From Isoetes taiwanensis (Eukaryota; Streptophyta; Lycopodiopsida; Isoetales; Isoetaceae): 64,000 nt of DNA. The position numbers and the translations under genes were made by a program. Location: NCBI GenBank assembly GCA_021234155.1, contig JAJEKV010000031.1, positions 14,875,748 to 14,939,747 on the forward strand, in the 5' to 3' direction. This document shows, in pieces, positions 49,501-59,222 of the stretch (positions are counted from its first letter, which is position 1; each line of letters opens with the position of its first letter). The notes beneath the pieces are model-generated. The model ran no database searches. It was not told the DNA's origin and saw only the letters and a list, made by a program, of their open reading frames with translations.

Positions 49501-50622
49501 AAAAGAGGAACTGCTTTTGTCCATGAAATTGACATATTGACATTTACTTCTGATAGCCAATGATTGAGCTTCCAATTCCTCAACATGTTTGACCTTAATC
49601 TCCAATTGGTTCTCCAATTCCTGCAAGGACTGGTTGTCTTTATCAAGAAACAAGGATTCCCTTACCTTTTTAATCTCAGCATAGATTTCATTCTTCTGCT
49701 TCTTCTTCTTTTCTGCCCAATCCTTGCCCCACTTTTTAATCCAATCTTTCAAAGTTTTCAATTTCTGCACAAACCCAATCATGGACCTACTATTCCCAAT
49801 CTTGGGAAGAGACAAATAATATTCCTTCAATTGAGAACAAAATTGTTGAACTTGCAAAAGTTGAACATTAAACTTGAAAGGGGTGCTTACCTTAGTAGTT
49901 CGAGGAGAAAATGCCAGTGACTCCAAAACTTGTGGAAAATGGTCAGAAATGGAATTACTGCAATCTGACTTAATAAAGACCTGATCCCATAAGTCCAAGT
50001 CAACAGAGAAAGTGTAAAATTTGTCTAGTAAGCAAAATGTTCTTTCTGGGCCCTTTCTTTTGTTACTCCAGGAATATGTGGCTGATGAGGAGGGAGGATG
50101 ATAAACAAAGTTGCCAACCAATTTATCCCATTCTCCCCTCTCATTCTTGGTCATATTGATTTTCTTTCCAAGCTTTTGATCCCACAAGGGAGTGTTATTG
50201 AAATCTCCTGCTAACAGCCAGTTGTGAACCTGGTTTTGTTGCTCAATCCACAAATTCATTTCCTTCCATTGCATTTCCCTTTCATGGGGTTCCGTTGAAG
50301 CATAGACATTTATTATTCCAGCCAAGTGTTCCCTGATGTTAAGGAAACTAACAGACCACCTACCCGAGGAGGATACATATGAGCCAGTAGAAGGGAAACC
50401 TTTCCAAATTGTACAAATTCCACCCTTAGTACCATTGGCTACAGCCCAGGTCGAACTACTGCCTGGACAAATCCAGTCTCCCAATTTTGATGATTCAAAA
50501 GAAGGAAGTCTATGTTCCTGTAATAAGATGATGTCCGCCTTCATTTTCTGAATTGCAATGAGAGCCCTTTTTCTCTTCAAAGGACCCTTTATACCTCTTA
50601 AATTCCAACTCACAATCCTCAT
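46530..50622 (-). pseudogene. LINE ORF2: endonuclease and reverse transcriptase
   Basis: Starts MRIVSWNLRGIKG (50622), the APE-type endonuclease opening, with LLQEHRL, LLAGDFNN, and SDHFPQ. The endonuclease-to-RT linker holds a stop and frameshift near 49400-49207. RT: KVDQPIAFCDYRPISL, FLPGRRILDNFIEAYE, KLDFKRAFDTINWDFL, GVRQGCPLVPYLFL, catalytic QYADDTFIF and ANRVKPVLE. An in-frame TAG follows FKQS at 48028-48026. The frame continues to 47492, shifts, and ends with a zf-RVT-like region (YCAKKIILFRWLLLNQSL, HVFQCPRLLPFW, ALWSIWKHRNRIL). The family is L1/RIL-like as in plants. Related fragments are at 36476 and 39725. Confidence 0.88.
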
Positions 50623-51323
50623 AAAGATTTATTTCTTGTATTAGAGGCAGGCCCATCTAAATTGAAGAGGACCACTTTTTTATACTTTTTCCTGGTTGTC
50701 TGTGGAGTAAAAAACTCATCAACACCAGGTTGTGAAGGGGATGACATGATGAGGTCATTGGTAGGAAGAATTTCCTCAATAGGATCTGTTACAGTAGCAT
50801 TCATGTCTTGATGATCATCCAAGATAGAGCTTGAGGGTTTGGGGGATTCATGTTGTTGCTTAAAAAGCTCACCCGAATCATCCCTTTTTCCTTGGTTTAA
50901 GGACACTGGCTGTTGCTTAAAAAGCTCACCAGTTCCTTCCAATTGAGGCTCAATTTGACCTGGGAAGAGATTCTGAACAGGAAAATCAGAGATTTTATGC
51001 GAGCATTCTCCCTTTTCCTGAGCGGGGGAGGGAGAATTAGATGAATTAGGTGATCTCCTTCCCGAAAAAGGCTCTCTTATTGAAATTCCTTTATTCAAAA
51101 CCTTAACGCTCCCTTCATAAGATTTCCTAATCCAAGCCATTTTTCCTTTTTTCTGAGCCAGCAATGTCTGCTCTGCCTTTTCCCTCTCCTCCCTGATTTT
51201 CTGCTTACGGGCTTTCCTTTTCACACTCCCATTTACATTTTGCTTTTTAAAGGCCGAGGAAGGCTTTTTGTAAGGGGTGATCCACTGGTTGGGGGGCTCC
51301 TCATTTATTTTTTTAGCCACAAA
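50619..51323 (-). pseudogene. LINE ORF1
   Basis: Nucleic-acid-binding-type ORF1, incomplete. LINE-derived reading starts at the gypsy junction with VAKKINEEPPNQW. It contains a basic, coiled-coil-like stretch (KRKARKQKIREEREKAEQ), a duplicated motif GELFKQQ about 20 residues apart, and a Lys-rich C-terminus ending NTRNKSL. Apparent codons upstream of 51323 come from the gypsy LTR and are not part of it. The 5' part continues at 62818. No RRM or zinc knuckle is visible. Confidence 0.55.
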
Positions 51324-52905
51324 TGTGACGCTCCCAGAATATATACAACCCCCAGTCGTATACATGCGGGGACTTTCCCCTCCCATGGCGACCATCTCGC
51401 CACGAGCAGGGCCCTCCATCTAACCCGGGCCGTCTACGTAGAGACGCTCGGGTGAAGGACACGGAGGGGTCATTCGGCCCACGCCTTCGATGGGCGCCTA
51501 CGTCGCGGAAGCATGAATACAAGGGTTAGCACACAGCATAGATCATATACAAATAGCCACCACGAAGGGTGGTGCATCCATCCAAGTACTAACAGCGAGA
51601 ATATACATTTAAACTAAGAAAACACCACAAAACCCAGGTTCTACCCCGGCTCAGACTCTAGTGCGGGAGCGACTGACGGCTGGGTCTCAGAAGGTCAGCA
51701 GACCGAATCTTGGCATGGCGCTGGCTGGCATAGAACATCGGCTAGGGTTGTCCACTCCATCCGCCCCTCCTGTACACACTTTGCAGATGGGTCAATTCAC
51801 GCTATGGCTTCGCTATAGCCTTCCGGAGACGCAGTCTCAAGGTATCACCCTTTGAGGCTACTCCAGGTTCATGACACCTGGTCCGATGAGGCAGGTCGGG
51901 GAGGCGTCCCCTTCCAGGATCACAGTGGATTCATGGGTGAGCTAGAGAACACGTGCCGCATCAGCGACCCCCGCGTCCGTACCCGACTTACTCACCCTAA
52001 TTCTACTCAAAGTGCATGGTGCCCCATACGGGTCACACCACTACACCCAGGGAGTGTCAGACCCATACCCGGCCCTCCACGTGACCGGCTATTAGGCCTA
52101 GCCCACTGTAGGAGTCTCAGGAGCCTTTTATGCTCGTGCAAGACCCCACCCCCAACTTCACCACTGCGTCCCTTGTCTGGTGCTAAGCCAGACCATAGCG
52201 TCTATGACCCGGTGGGCTCTTGTGCACAGGCCGACACTAGTAGGGTGCTAAGGGAGTCACTAGGAGCATTCTATACTCAAGTTCAGAGGTCTCTACCCCC
52301 CTGTTAACCCCCGTTTACTGGAATTACTAAGCTAACTCATAGAGACATCGATCATTCCATAACAAAGCATCATTCATAATTGAAGAGTATTCCTAGTTAC
52401 CAGAGAAGGGTTAACCTTAGCTAAACTAGTCAGAGAAGAACACCAAAGTATTATTCTACAATTTGCAAGTTAAGCTACCACTGACCAGTGTTTCGGCTGA
52501 AGCCGTTGTCAAGAGGCGCTTCCATGGCTGTACCGGGGTAACAACAACAACGAAAGGGTGTTTGGCGATCTGGGGACGAACAGCAACGGTTTCCTGAGCG
52601 CTCAACTGCTCCTGGCTCCTTGCTGGGTCGAAATTGGCCTGATATGAGGATGGCGCTGCCCTTTGGTGGCCTAGTTTAGCAACCCTCATGCTGGCAACCC
52701 GGGTGATGCCAAATGGCGCCTTCTTACTATGGATTGACTTAATCACATGTCTTTAGATAATTATCCTTAATAATTTGGTTAACATAGCTAATTAAATCCA
52801 TTGTGGTCAACCCCCTGGGTTAACATGCCCCATGGTGGCGTATCTATATGGGGTGACGTGTCAATGTATTAATACGTAAACCGTATAAATACTGGGAACG
52901 TCACA
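51324..52905 (-). repeat. 3' LTR of element C
   Basis: 1582 bp. Sense termini TGTGACGTTCC and GGGAGCGTCACA. The U3 palindrome lies at 52866-52892. Nearly identical to 61229-62812 except for a cluster of differences in the left third. Confidence 0.93.
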
Positions 52906-52925
52906 TTCTCCCCTCCTTAAAATGA
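52906..52925 (-). promoter_or_regulatory. Polypurine tract of element C
   Basis: Minus-strand TTTTAAGGAGGGGAGAA stands immediately before the 3' LTR start TGTGACG and would prime plus-strand synthesis. Confidence 0.8.
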
Positions 52926-53531
52926 ATGCTGTCCTCAGCATTGAGGTTAAACACAGTTATAGAAGTGAGTGTATAATTATACTGTTACACATCTTTTAGA
53001 TTTCCGAAGGTAATATGTATATATATTTTATAAAACTGCAAAGTTTAAAACAGTTCAAGCACCGAGGTGCATTTCACATGCTTATCAAAATGACAAAGTT
53101 CAAGGACCGAAGTCCAATACCACATCAGAGTAGAGTAAAAGAAAACATGTAGACAATTCAAAACTGAAGAGTTTGGGCCATCAGCAACCCTCTATACATG
53201 GGCAGGGCACGTACTGCTTACTGGCCTGCACATGTGAATAAATTAGCATATAGATAGTATAAGTAGGTTGTGGTTGAAGGGGCCACCCCCTATATATGAA
53301 AAAAAAGAAAACTAATTACAAAAGGAGCTATCATGCTTATGGTTCGGAATCCATTGTGGCATAGGGAATGGTCAAGTTCCTATTATTAACTACATGCTTT
53401 CTAAACAGTTTGCGGTCATGTCCACATTGACAATACACCACGTCCTAGGGAAACACGAAGGTGATCCCATCATTGGTAACTATTATTAACTGTGATGCAT
53501 CTACCCCTGTTCTGCGGCGAATCAAGTCTTC
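52926..53531 (-). other. 3' non-coding region of element C
   Basis: Between the integrase stop and the polypurine tract. No ORF recognised. Confidence 0.4.
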
Positions 53532-55667
53532 TCACTTACCGCCGGAAGCGGGGTTGATAGCATCGTTGATGGTGCGGCCTTGAGATTCCCCCATGAAGTC
53601 GGGATAGTGCTTGTCAAGGTCTATCTTCATTACCCACGTAGCATCCTCAACTGGTAAGTGTTTCCACTTAACCAAGTATTGCAACATTTGAGTCCTTCTG
53701 GTTTGTTTGTAAGCTCGATCGAGAAGAGCTTCAGGCACTATTTCCAGTTGCTCTTCTGTCATTTCTAGGAGGGTTGGGGAATCCAAAACCTCCTCTGGAT
53801 CAGGGGTATGTTGTTTCAGAAGACTCACGTGAAAAACCTTGTGGATCTTTAAGCGGGGTGGCAAATCCAAACGGTATGCCTGTTCTCCAACACGCTCAAT
53901 AATTTTGAACGGTCCAGCCCATCTGGGTGCTAACTTCTTGCAGTTGCCAATCTTAAGTTTGGCTTGCTTTACCTTAATCTTAAGCCAAACTGATTCGGCC
54001 ACCTGGAAAATACGTGGGGTTCTGTGCTTATCGGCTACACTCTTCTGACGACTACGTGCAGCTATTAAATAACCACGAACTTCTTCGACCAGCGCTTGCA
54101 TCTCTAAGAGGAGTTGTTGAGAAACCTCTACTTTAGAGATGGGGTTATGCCATGTATCTGGGGTAAGGCATTGATAACCGTAGTTTATCATAAAGGGAGA
54201 CATCCTGGAAGATTCCTGCTTCATGCTGTTATAAGCAAACTCGACCAGATAAATATAGTCAGCCCATTGTGATTGCTTACTCCATACATAACTTCTTAGC
54301 ATATCCTCGATAATGCGATTGGTGCGCTCTGTCTGGCCATCTGTTTGAGGATGATATACTGTGCTCATAGCAAGCTTGGTCTGAATGGTGGTAAAGAAAT
54401 CTTTCCAGAATGCGCTCACAAATTTGGGATCCCTATCCGACACAATTACCCGTGGCATTCCGTGTAATCTGAAGATTTCCTTGGCAAATAGCAGAGCAGT
54501 ATCAAAGGCTGTATCCGTGGTACGACATGGCAAGAAATGAGCCATTTTCGACAATTTGTCGACCACAACCATCAAGGCATCATATCCCCGGAGAGTCCTT
54601 GGGAGGCCCACAATAAAATCCATGGTTATCACTTCCCATTTGGCGTTGGGCACATCCAGAGGTTGTAGCTCACCTGGGATTCTTAACTGTTCTGCTTTAG
54701 TCTGCTGGCATACCTGACACTGCCTAATATATCTGGCAATGTCCTTCTTCATAGAAGGCCAGAAATAGCTGGAGCGAATCTTAAAGTAGGTTTTCATAAA
54801 CCCTGCGTGTCCAGCTATAGGGCTATTGTGTGTGTCATGAAGAATGAGTTTCCGTACTCCTGAAGTCTGCGGCACACACAACTTATCCTTGTGATATAAC
54901 AAGTTGCTCTCTTTCTTATAGGCACGAAAAGCGTCGCGCTCCGCATCGGTGCGAGCTTCCTTAGCCAAACTATTCCAAATGTCACAGAACTCCGGATCCG
55001 TGGCCAAGGTCTGTTCTATCTGTTTGCCAAACTCACTGGTAAGCGTGGAAATGGCGTTGCAATGGGTTCGGGTCACCAAGGGGTGGCGTGATAAAGCATC
55101 CGCAACCACGTTGTGCTTGCCAGGCTTATACATAATCTCAAAATCATACTCCTCGAGAAATTCTATCCATCTTCTCTGACGGAGATTGAGGTTCGGCTGG
55201 GTGAATAAATAACGGAGACTTTGATGATCCGTATCCAGTTGGAATCTTCTACGAAGAAGGTAGTGTCTCCATATTCGCAGAGCACGAACAACGGCTAACA
55301 ATTCCTGATCATGGGTAGGATATCGCTGCTCTGTCTCATTCATCTTCTTTGAATCGTAGGCAATTACCCTCCCCTCCTGCATTAGGACCCCACCGGTGGC
55401 AATTTTACTGGCATCAGTCGCCACTAGCTTGTCCTGTTCAGGATCGGGTAATGTGAGAACTGGTGTTGATGTTAGGGCATCCTTAAGCTGCTGGAAACTC
55501 TGCTGAACTTTCGTCTTCCAGTGGTCCATCCAATCTTTCACCTTCTCATGCTTTGTGAGATTTGTAAGAGGAGCTGCAATCTTCGCGAAATCTTTTACAA
55601 ATTTTTCGATAGTAGCCCCGCTAATCCCAAGAAACTCCTGACTTGAAACATTCCCCGAATAGGCCAT
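53532..55667 (-). CDS. RNase H, integrase and chromodomain of element C
   Basis: 711-codon uninterrupted frame. RNase H: VATDASKIATGGVL, RYPTHDQELLAVVRAL, DTDHQSLRYLFTQPNLN and VVADALSRHP. Integrase: HHCC zinc finger (HDTHNSPIAGHAGFMKT...CQVCQQTK), core DDE (ITMDFIVGLP, IVSDRDPKF, HPQTDGQTERTNR), GPY/F region (LAPRWAGPFKIIERVG) and VFHVSLLKQHTPD. A C-terminal chromodomain, ALLDRAYKQT...LQYLVKWKHLP...ATWV, lies near residues 640-690; aromatic cage candidates are partly present (Tyr, Trp). Chromodomains of chromoviruses direct insertion to heterochromatin, often through H3K9me. Confidence 0.93.
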   Translation of the reverse strand: MAYSGNVSSQEFLGISGATIEKFVKDFAKIAAPLTNLTKHEKVKDWMDHWKTKVQQSFQQLKDALTSTPVLTLPDPEQDKLVATDASKIATGGVLMQEGRVIAYDSKKMNETEQRYPTHDQELLAVVRALRIWRHYLLRRRFQLDTDHQSLRYLFTQPNLNLRQRRWIEFLEEYDFEIMYKPGKHNVVADALSRHPLVTRTHCNAISTLTSEFGKQIEQTLATDPEFCDIWNSLAKEARTDAERDAFRAYKKESNLLYHKDKLCVPQTSGVRKLILHDTHNSPIAGHAGFMKTYFKIRSSYFWPSMKKDIARYIRQCQVCQQTKAEQLRIPGELQPLDVPNAKWEVITMDFIVGLPRTLRGYDALMVVVDKLSKMAHFLPCRTTDTAFDTALLFAKEIFRLHGMPRVIVSDRDPKFVSAFWKDFFTTIQTKLAMSTVYHPQTDGQTERTNRIIEDMLRSYVWSKQSQWADYIYLVEFAYNSMKQESSRMSPFMINYGYQCLTPDTWHNPISKVEVSQQLLLEMQALVEEVRGYLIAARSRQKSVADKHRTPRIFQVAESVWLKIKVKQAKLKIGNCKKLAPRWAGPFKIIERVGEQAYRLDLPPRLKIHKVFHVSLLKQHTPDPEEVLDSPTLLEMTEEQLEIVPEALLDRAYKQTRRTQMLQYLVKWKHLPVEDATWVMKIDLDKHYPDFMGESQGRTINDAINPASGGK

Positions 55668-55686
55668 TCCCTTACGGCCTCTATCT

Positions 55687-55959
55687 TTATGGGTTCAGCA
55701 ATTCCCTCTCTGAAATGATATGGCCTAAATAATCAACCTTCGGAGTGGCGAACTTGCACTTAGAGAATTTGGCATAGAGTTGATGACGTCTCAGCTTTTG
55801 CAGGGCCAGTCTAAGATGTTTCTCATGTTCCTCAAGGGTCTTACTGTAGATGAGAATGTCGTCGAAGAAGATAACAACAAAATCATCCAAGTATTGTCGG
55901 AAGACATCATTCATCAGTCGCATGAATGTTGCTGGGGCATTAGTTAATCCAAAAGGCAT
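55687..55959 (-). pseudogene. Reverse transcriptase catalytic part of element C
   Basis: [20 protein letters not shown] and the catalytic box [12 protein letters not shown] (Phe-Asp-Asp variant in place of the usual Tyr/Val-Asp-Asp), then YLGHIISE. It stops at 55687 after an indel; the connection domain resumes in the next frame. Confidence 0.88.
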
Positions 55960-57149
55960 AACCAGAAATTCATAATGCCCATACCTAGTCGCGGCGGTTT
56001 ATGGATGTCCTCCTCCTTGATCCTTATCTGATGGTATCCGAAGCGTAGATCAATCTTTGAGAAGTACTTAGCCCCTTGTAACTGATCCATTAGGTCATCT
56101 GCCCTAGGCAAAGCATAGCGATTCTTGATGGTATGCTTGTTGAGTTGTCGATAATCAATACACATCCTCAGCGAGCCGTCCTTTTTCTTAACGAAAAGAA
56201 TAGGAGCGCCAAAAGGCAAAATACTAGGTCGAATGAAACCTAGGTTTAGCAGCTCCTGAAGTTGTTTCTTAAGTTCTGCCAATTCTGGAGGACTCATGCG
56301 ATGCAGGCGTTCTTTGGTAGGCTTGGTACCTGGTTCTAAAGCTATTTCACATTCCACCCCTCTAAAAGGAGGAAGCTTCTGGATCTCATCCGGAAAAAGA
56401 TCACCAAATTTGCGGAGAAGATTAGCAATCCCCTCTGGGAGGGCGTCGATTACTTGTTTTTGCTTAACATCTGACTCGATGGAAGCAAGCATAACGATGC
56501 AAAGGAGCTTTTCCTTGTGTATAGCTTTATCTAACTGTCTGATAGACATAGACGGCAGGATAGGGTTGAAAGGTTCACCTTTGATAGTGACGCGAGCTCC
56601 ATTAGCTGCGTTGAAGGTAACTTCTCTCTTCTCGCAGTCTATGTTGGCTTTTGCAGATGCCAAGAATTCCATACCAACAATGAGGTCATATTTGCCAATA
56701 TCCATCAATTCGGCACCCAAAGCAACTGGTGCACCTGGGAGCTGCATGTTGAGATTGATGCGACGGCCATGGGTATGTCTGACTTTACCACTGGCTAGAG
56801 TGACAGGCCTCGGTCGGGACCTCAATGTTTCTAAACGTAAGACATGGGCCATCCTAGGAGAAGCAAAATTATGTGTACTTCCCGTATCCATAAGAATTAC
56901 AAAAGGCTTCCTGTCTACTTGGCCTATGGTAGAGATAACAGCAGGCTGACTCTCAGCATTGCCGGTTTCTATAGCTGCAAGGATATGAGACGCACCGTGA
57001 ATGTAATCGGGAGCCTCCTCCTCGACGGGTTGTTTTGCTTCGAGGTCATCCCAATCGAGGTCGGCCATGGCCACCAAGGCGTCTGCGTGACATAAGGGCA
57101 ATTCTGCATGAAGTGTCCCGGCCTCATACACCGTAGCATGCCTTATCAC
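55944..57149 (-). pseudogene. Protease and reverse transcriptase N-half of element C
   Basis: Aspartic protease: [15 protein letters not shown] (catalytic DTGS) and [16 protein letters not shown]. Then the [19 protein letters not shown], the palm motif [14 protein letters not shown], and IKEEDIH, after which a frameshift near 55985 produces a false C-terminus. The reading continues in the next frame at 55959. There is no ATG at the start; it is reached by readthrough or frameshift from gag. Confidence 0.88.
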
Positions 57150-57174
57150 GGGCCGGAGCTGTTCCGCGGCCTCT

Positions 57175-58272
57175 TTAGGAATAGATCATGGAGGTTCGAA
57201 CTTTCTTACCGGCATTGTTCTGCTTATCAGGCGCACTAAAGGTGACCTTCTTTTCCTGACGGCCATAAGAGTTCTGCTGAGAGGGCCCCGGACTTGGCGA
57301 GCGAGGTTTATAAGGTGTGGACGGCCGTGGCTGCGAATAAGGAGCAGGACGCTGATACTGGTTCCTTGGTGTGTCCTCCTCGAGGCTCAATGCTTTAGCC
57401 TCCGCCTCTGCAACTGATTTCGGGTCTATGGCCTTAACCATGCATTTGATTGATGGTGCCAATCCTTCAATATAGCCTTCCACTGCCCTTTTCTCATTCA
57501 TACCAGGTACATACAGTCTCAAGCGCATAAACTCATCCGTGTAGGCCTGAACCGACATACCCTTCTGTTCTAACCTATAAAAGGTCTGGATCTGTTGGCA
57601 TTTGTGCGCACGGGGCACATAATGCGATTTAAAAGCCTTGGCAAACTTCCTGAAGTTGCATCTGCTCCTGTCCAGATGTTTGGCTCTAGCATAGCCCTTC
57701 CACCAAATACGGGCAGCTCCCGTAAGATTTGTGGTAGCAACCTTCCCGGTATCCTTTTCTGTCATGCCATAGGAACGTCCAAACTCCTTCATCTCGTCGA
57801 GCCAGGACTCTGCATTTAGTCCGCCTCTAGATTTCCCATCAAACTGGGCCAGTTTTCTGTTCTTCCATATACTGGTTATGGCCGTGTCAACCGTTTTACG
57901 GTACTCCTTGTCCCGGCACTTCGTATGATCACTAGACGATGCAGACGACGCAGAGGACACAGAGGTGGCCGATTGCGAGGAGGTGGCGCTATTCTTGGAG
58001 GAGCCCCGACGACGTTTAGGCGGAGGCTTCCTCGGCACAGGGCCAGGACTGGCTTCCGGTGGTGACGGCTGTTGTGCAGGTGGACTAGGCGGCAACGGAG
58101 GTAACTCCGGCCCATCCTCTTGTAGGTGCTGGGGTGGATTGGCATGCAATACATAGGCTTGCAATTCGCCTAGCTGCCTTTTCATTAGCATAAGTTCCTG
58201 TTCAGGGGTTAGCCTACTGGCATTCGAGGGCGTTTGCCAAGCGGCATTGCGTACACCGTCTATATCGAGCAT
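57175..58272 (-). CDS. Gag of element C
   Basis: Structural capsid protein. Starts [13 protein letters not shown] (58272). A Pro-rich region ([16 protein letters not shown]) and a Ser-rich stretch precede the Retrotrans_gag domain: [63 protein letters not shown] and [13 protein letters not shown]. About 365 residues to the stop at 57175. The zinc knuckle follows beyond this stop in another frame (about 57145-57105), where [12 protein letters not shown] is readable; the first Cys codon is disrupted by an apparent 1-nt deletion, which also breaks the gag-protease continuity. Confidence 0.88.
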   Translation of the reverse strand: MLDIDGVRNAAWQTPSNASRLTPEQELMLMKRQLGELQAYVLHANPPQHLQEDGPELPPLPPSPPAQQPSPPEASPGPVPRKPPPKRRRGSSKNSATSSQSATSVSSASSASSSDHTKCRDKEYRKTVDTAITSIWKNRKLAQFDGKSRGGLNAESWLDEMKEFGRSYGMTEKDTGKVATTNLTGAARIWWKGYARAKHLDRSRCNFRKFAKAFKSHYVPRAHKCQQIQTFYRLEQKGMSVQAYTDEFMRLRLYVPGMNEKRAVEGYIEGLAPSIKCMVKAIDPKSVAEAEAKALSLEEDTPRNQYQRPAPYSQPRPSTPYKPRSPSPGPSQQNSYGRQEKKVTFSAPDKQNNAGKKVRTSMIYS

Positions 58273-58314
58273 TCATGAAAGTATAAGCAGACTTACAGTA
58301 ACATACAATTTCAT

Positions 58315-58986
58315 TCAAATAACATTTGCTGATAGTGACCAGACATGATAGTCTTTACGCTTGCGTCTAAATCCGGCCACCATGTGATAAGTCCAGATAA
58401 TATCATCCAAGAGAAGATATTCTTGCCCTTGGTGATAAATAACTGGAAGGGCATCCAGCCCTGACAAGCCTACGGCTTGCTCACGGCGCGGAGGCAGCTC
58501 TTCCGCTAATTGCTTCCAACGGGCGAAGTCGCCCATGCCTATGTGTTCGTCTTCCCCCTCCTCGGAAGACTCAGGCAGTTTGCCCTTCTCTACTGGCAAG
58601 GTTTCATCCTCGACATATTGGTCCATGAGGATGGCTAGGGCAAAGGCAACCTCAAGGTATTGCCGCCCCTGATGCTGCACAACAGGCAGGTGTTTGCCCC
58701 ATCGAAGCTTCCCCTTCAGCACATCGTATGCATGGGTGTCTCCCCCTAGCATCTCCCGGACTACCTCCCGCTCCAGATACAGCTGGGGAGGATCCCCAAG
58801 AGGAATACACAGAGGGAGCATCTCCTCCATGTAGAAGTCTAAAAATCCGGCGTAATCTGGGTGCCTCTGCATGTTAGCAAGGAGGTCTAGGCGCTGGCAG
58901 AGCAAGGGCCGCAGTCGGTCGAAAGGGACTTGCGGATCCCATTGCTCCCCTTCATAGTACCAGGCGATAAGGTCGGCGGCAGCCAT
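58315..58986 (-). CDS. Unknown ORF between H3-fusion and gag in element C
   Basis: Not recognised. The first ATG (58986) gives MAAADLIAWYYEGEQWDPQ; about 223 residues, uninterrupted. It is acidic overall, with LRPLLCQRLDLLANMQRHPD and FLDFYMEEMLPLCIPLG early. A motif appears twice: LPVVQHQGRQYLEVAFAL and, about 80 residues later, LPVIYHQGQEYLLLDDII, suggesting an internal duplication. A Glu/Ser-rich linker (ESSEEGEDEH) lies between. It ends with KDYHVWSLSANVI. It lies in the sense direction between the H3-fusion and gag. No signal peptide, membrane segment or zinc motif. Its function is unknown; it could be a further accessory gene or part of an unusual gag precursor. Confidence 0.7.
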   Translation of the reverse strand: MAAADLIAWYYEGEQWDPQVPFDRLRPLLCQRLDLLANMQRHPDYAGFLDFYMEEMLPLCIPLGDPPQLYLEREVVREMLGGDTHAYDVLKGKLRWGKHLPVVQHQGRQYLEVAFALAILMDQYVEDETLPVEKGKLPESSEEGEDEHIGMGDFARWKQLAEELPPRREQAVGLSGLDALPVIYHQGQEYLLLDDIIWTYHMVAGFRRKRKDYHVWSLSANVI

Positions 58987-59157
58987 GGCGCTAGAAGGGA
59001 GGAGGAAACAAGGAAAAAGAAAATGGAGAGAATAATCTGGAATGCACACTGAAAACCCCTTTTTAAACCCTTATTATTATTATGCTGATGTCAGCAATTT
59101 CATATTTTAAAATAAAATATAAGGTTCTCAATACATCATCAACTTAAAACAAAAGAG

Positions 59158-59172
59158 TTTTTTTTTTTTTTT
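59158..59172 (-). other. Poly(A)-like run after the H3 ORF
   Basis: Fifteen T on the plus strand, so A15 in the sense strand, 51 nt beyond the H3 stop codon. A possible relic of the poly(A) tail of a captured mRNA; alternatively a chance A tract. Confidence 0.45.
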
Positions 59173-59222
59173 ATGTACCGAAAAAGAAATATGTACAATG
59201 GGAAAACCCCGGTAACACAAGG

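Larger units (their letters stand above)
46289..51323 (-). mobile_element. L1-type LINE, split by gypsy element C
   Basis: Minus-strand LINE. A 27-base T run (46290-46316) on the plus strand is its 3' poly(A) tail. ORF2 has endonuclease, RT and a C-terminal zf-RVT-like region (50622-46530); ORF1 lies upstream (51323-50619). Sequence continues on the other side of gypsy element C at 62818, because the gypsy target-site duplication ACAAA (51319-51323 and 62813-62817) joins the two parts. Several stops and frameshifts make it inactive. Confidence 0.85.

Noticed and set aside
51324-51419. LINE ORF1 start at 51419
   Set aside because: Those codons lie in the gypsy LTR; the frame is only accidentally open across the insertion junction.
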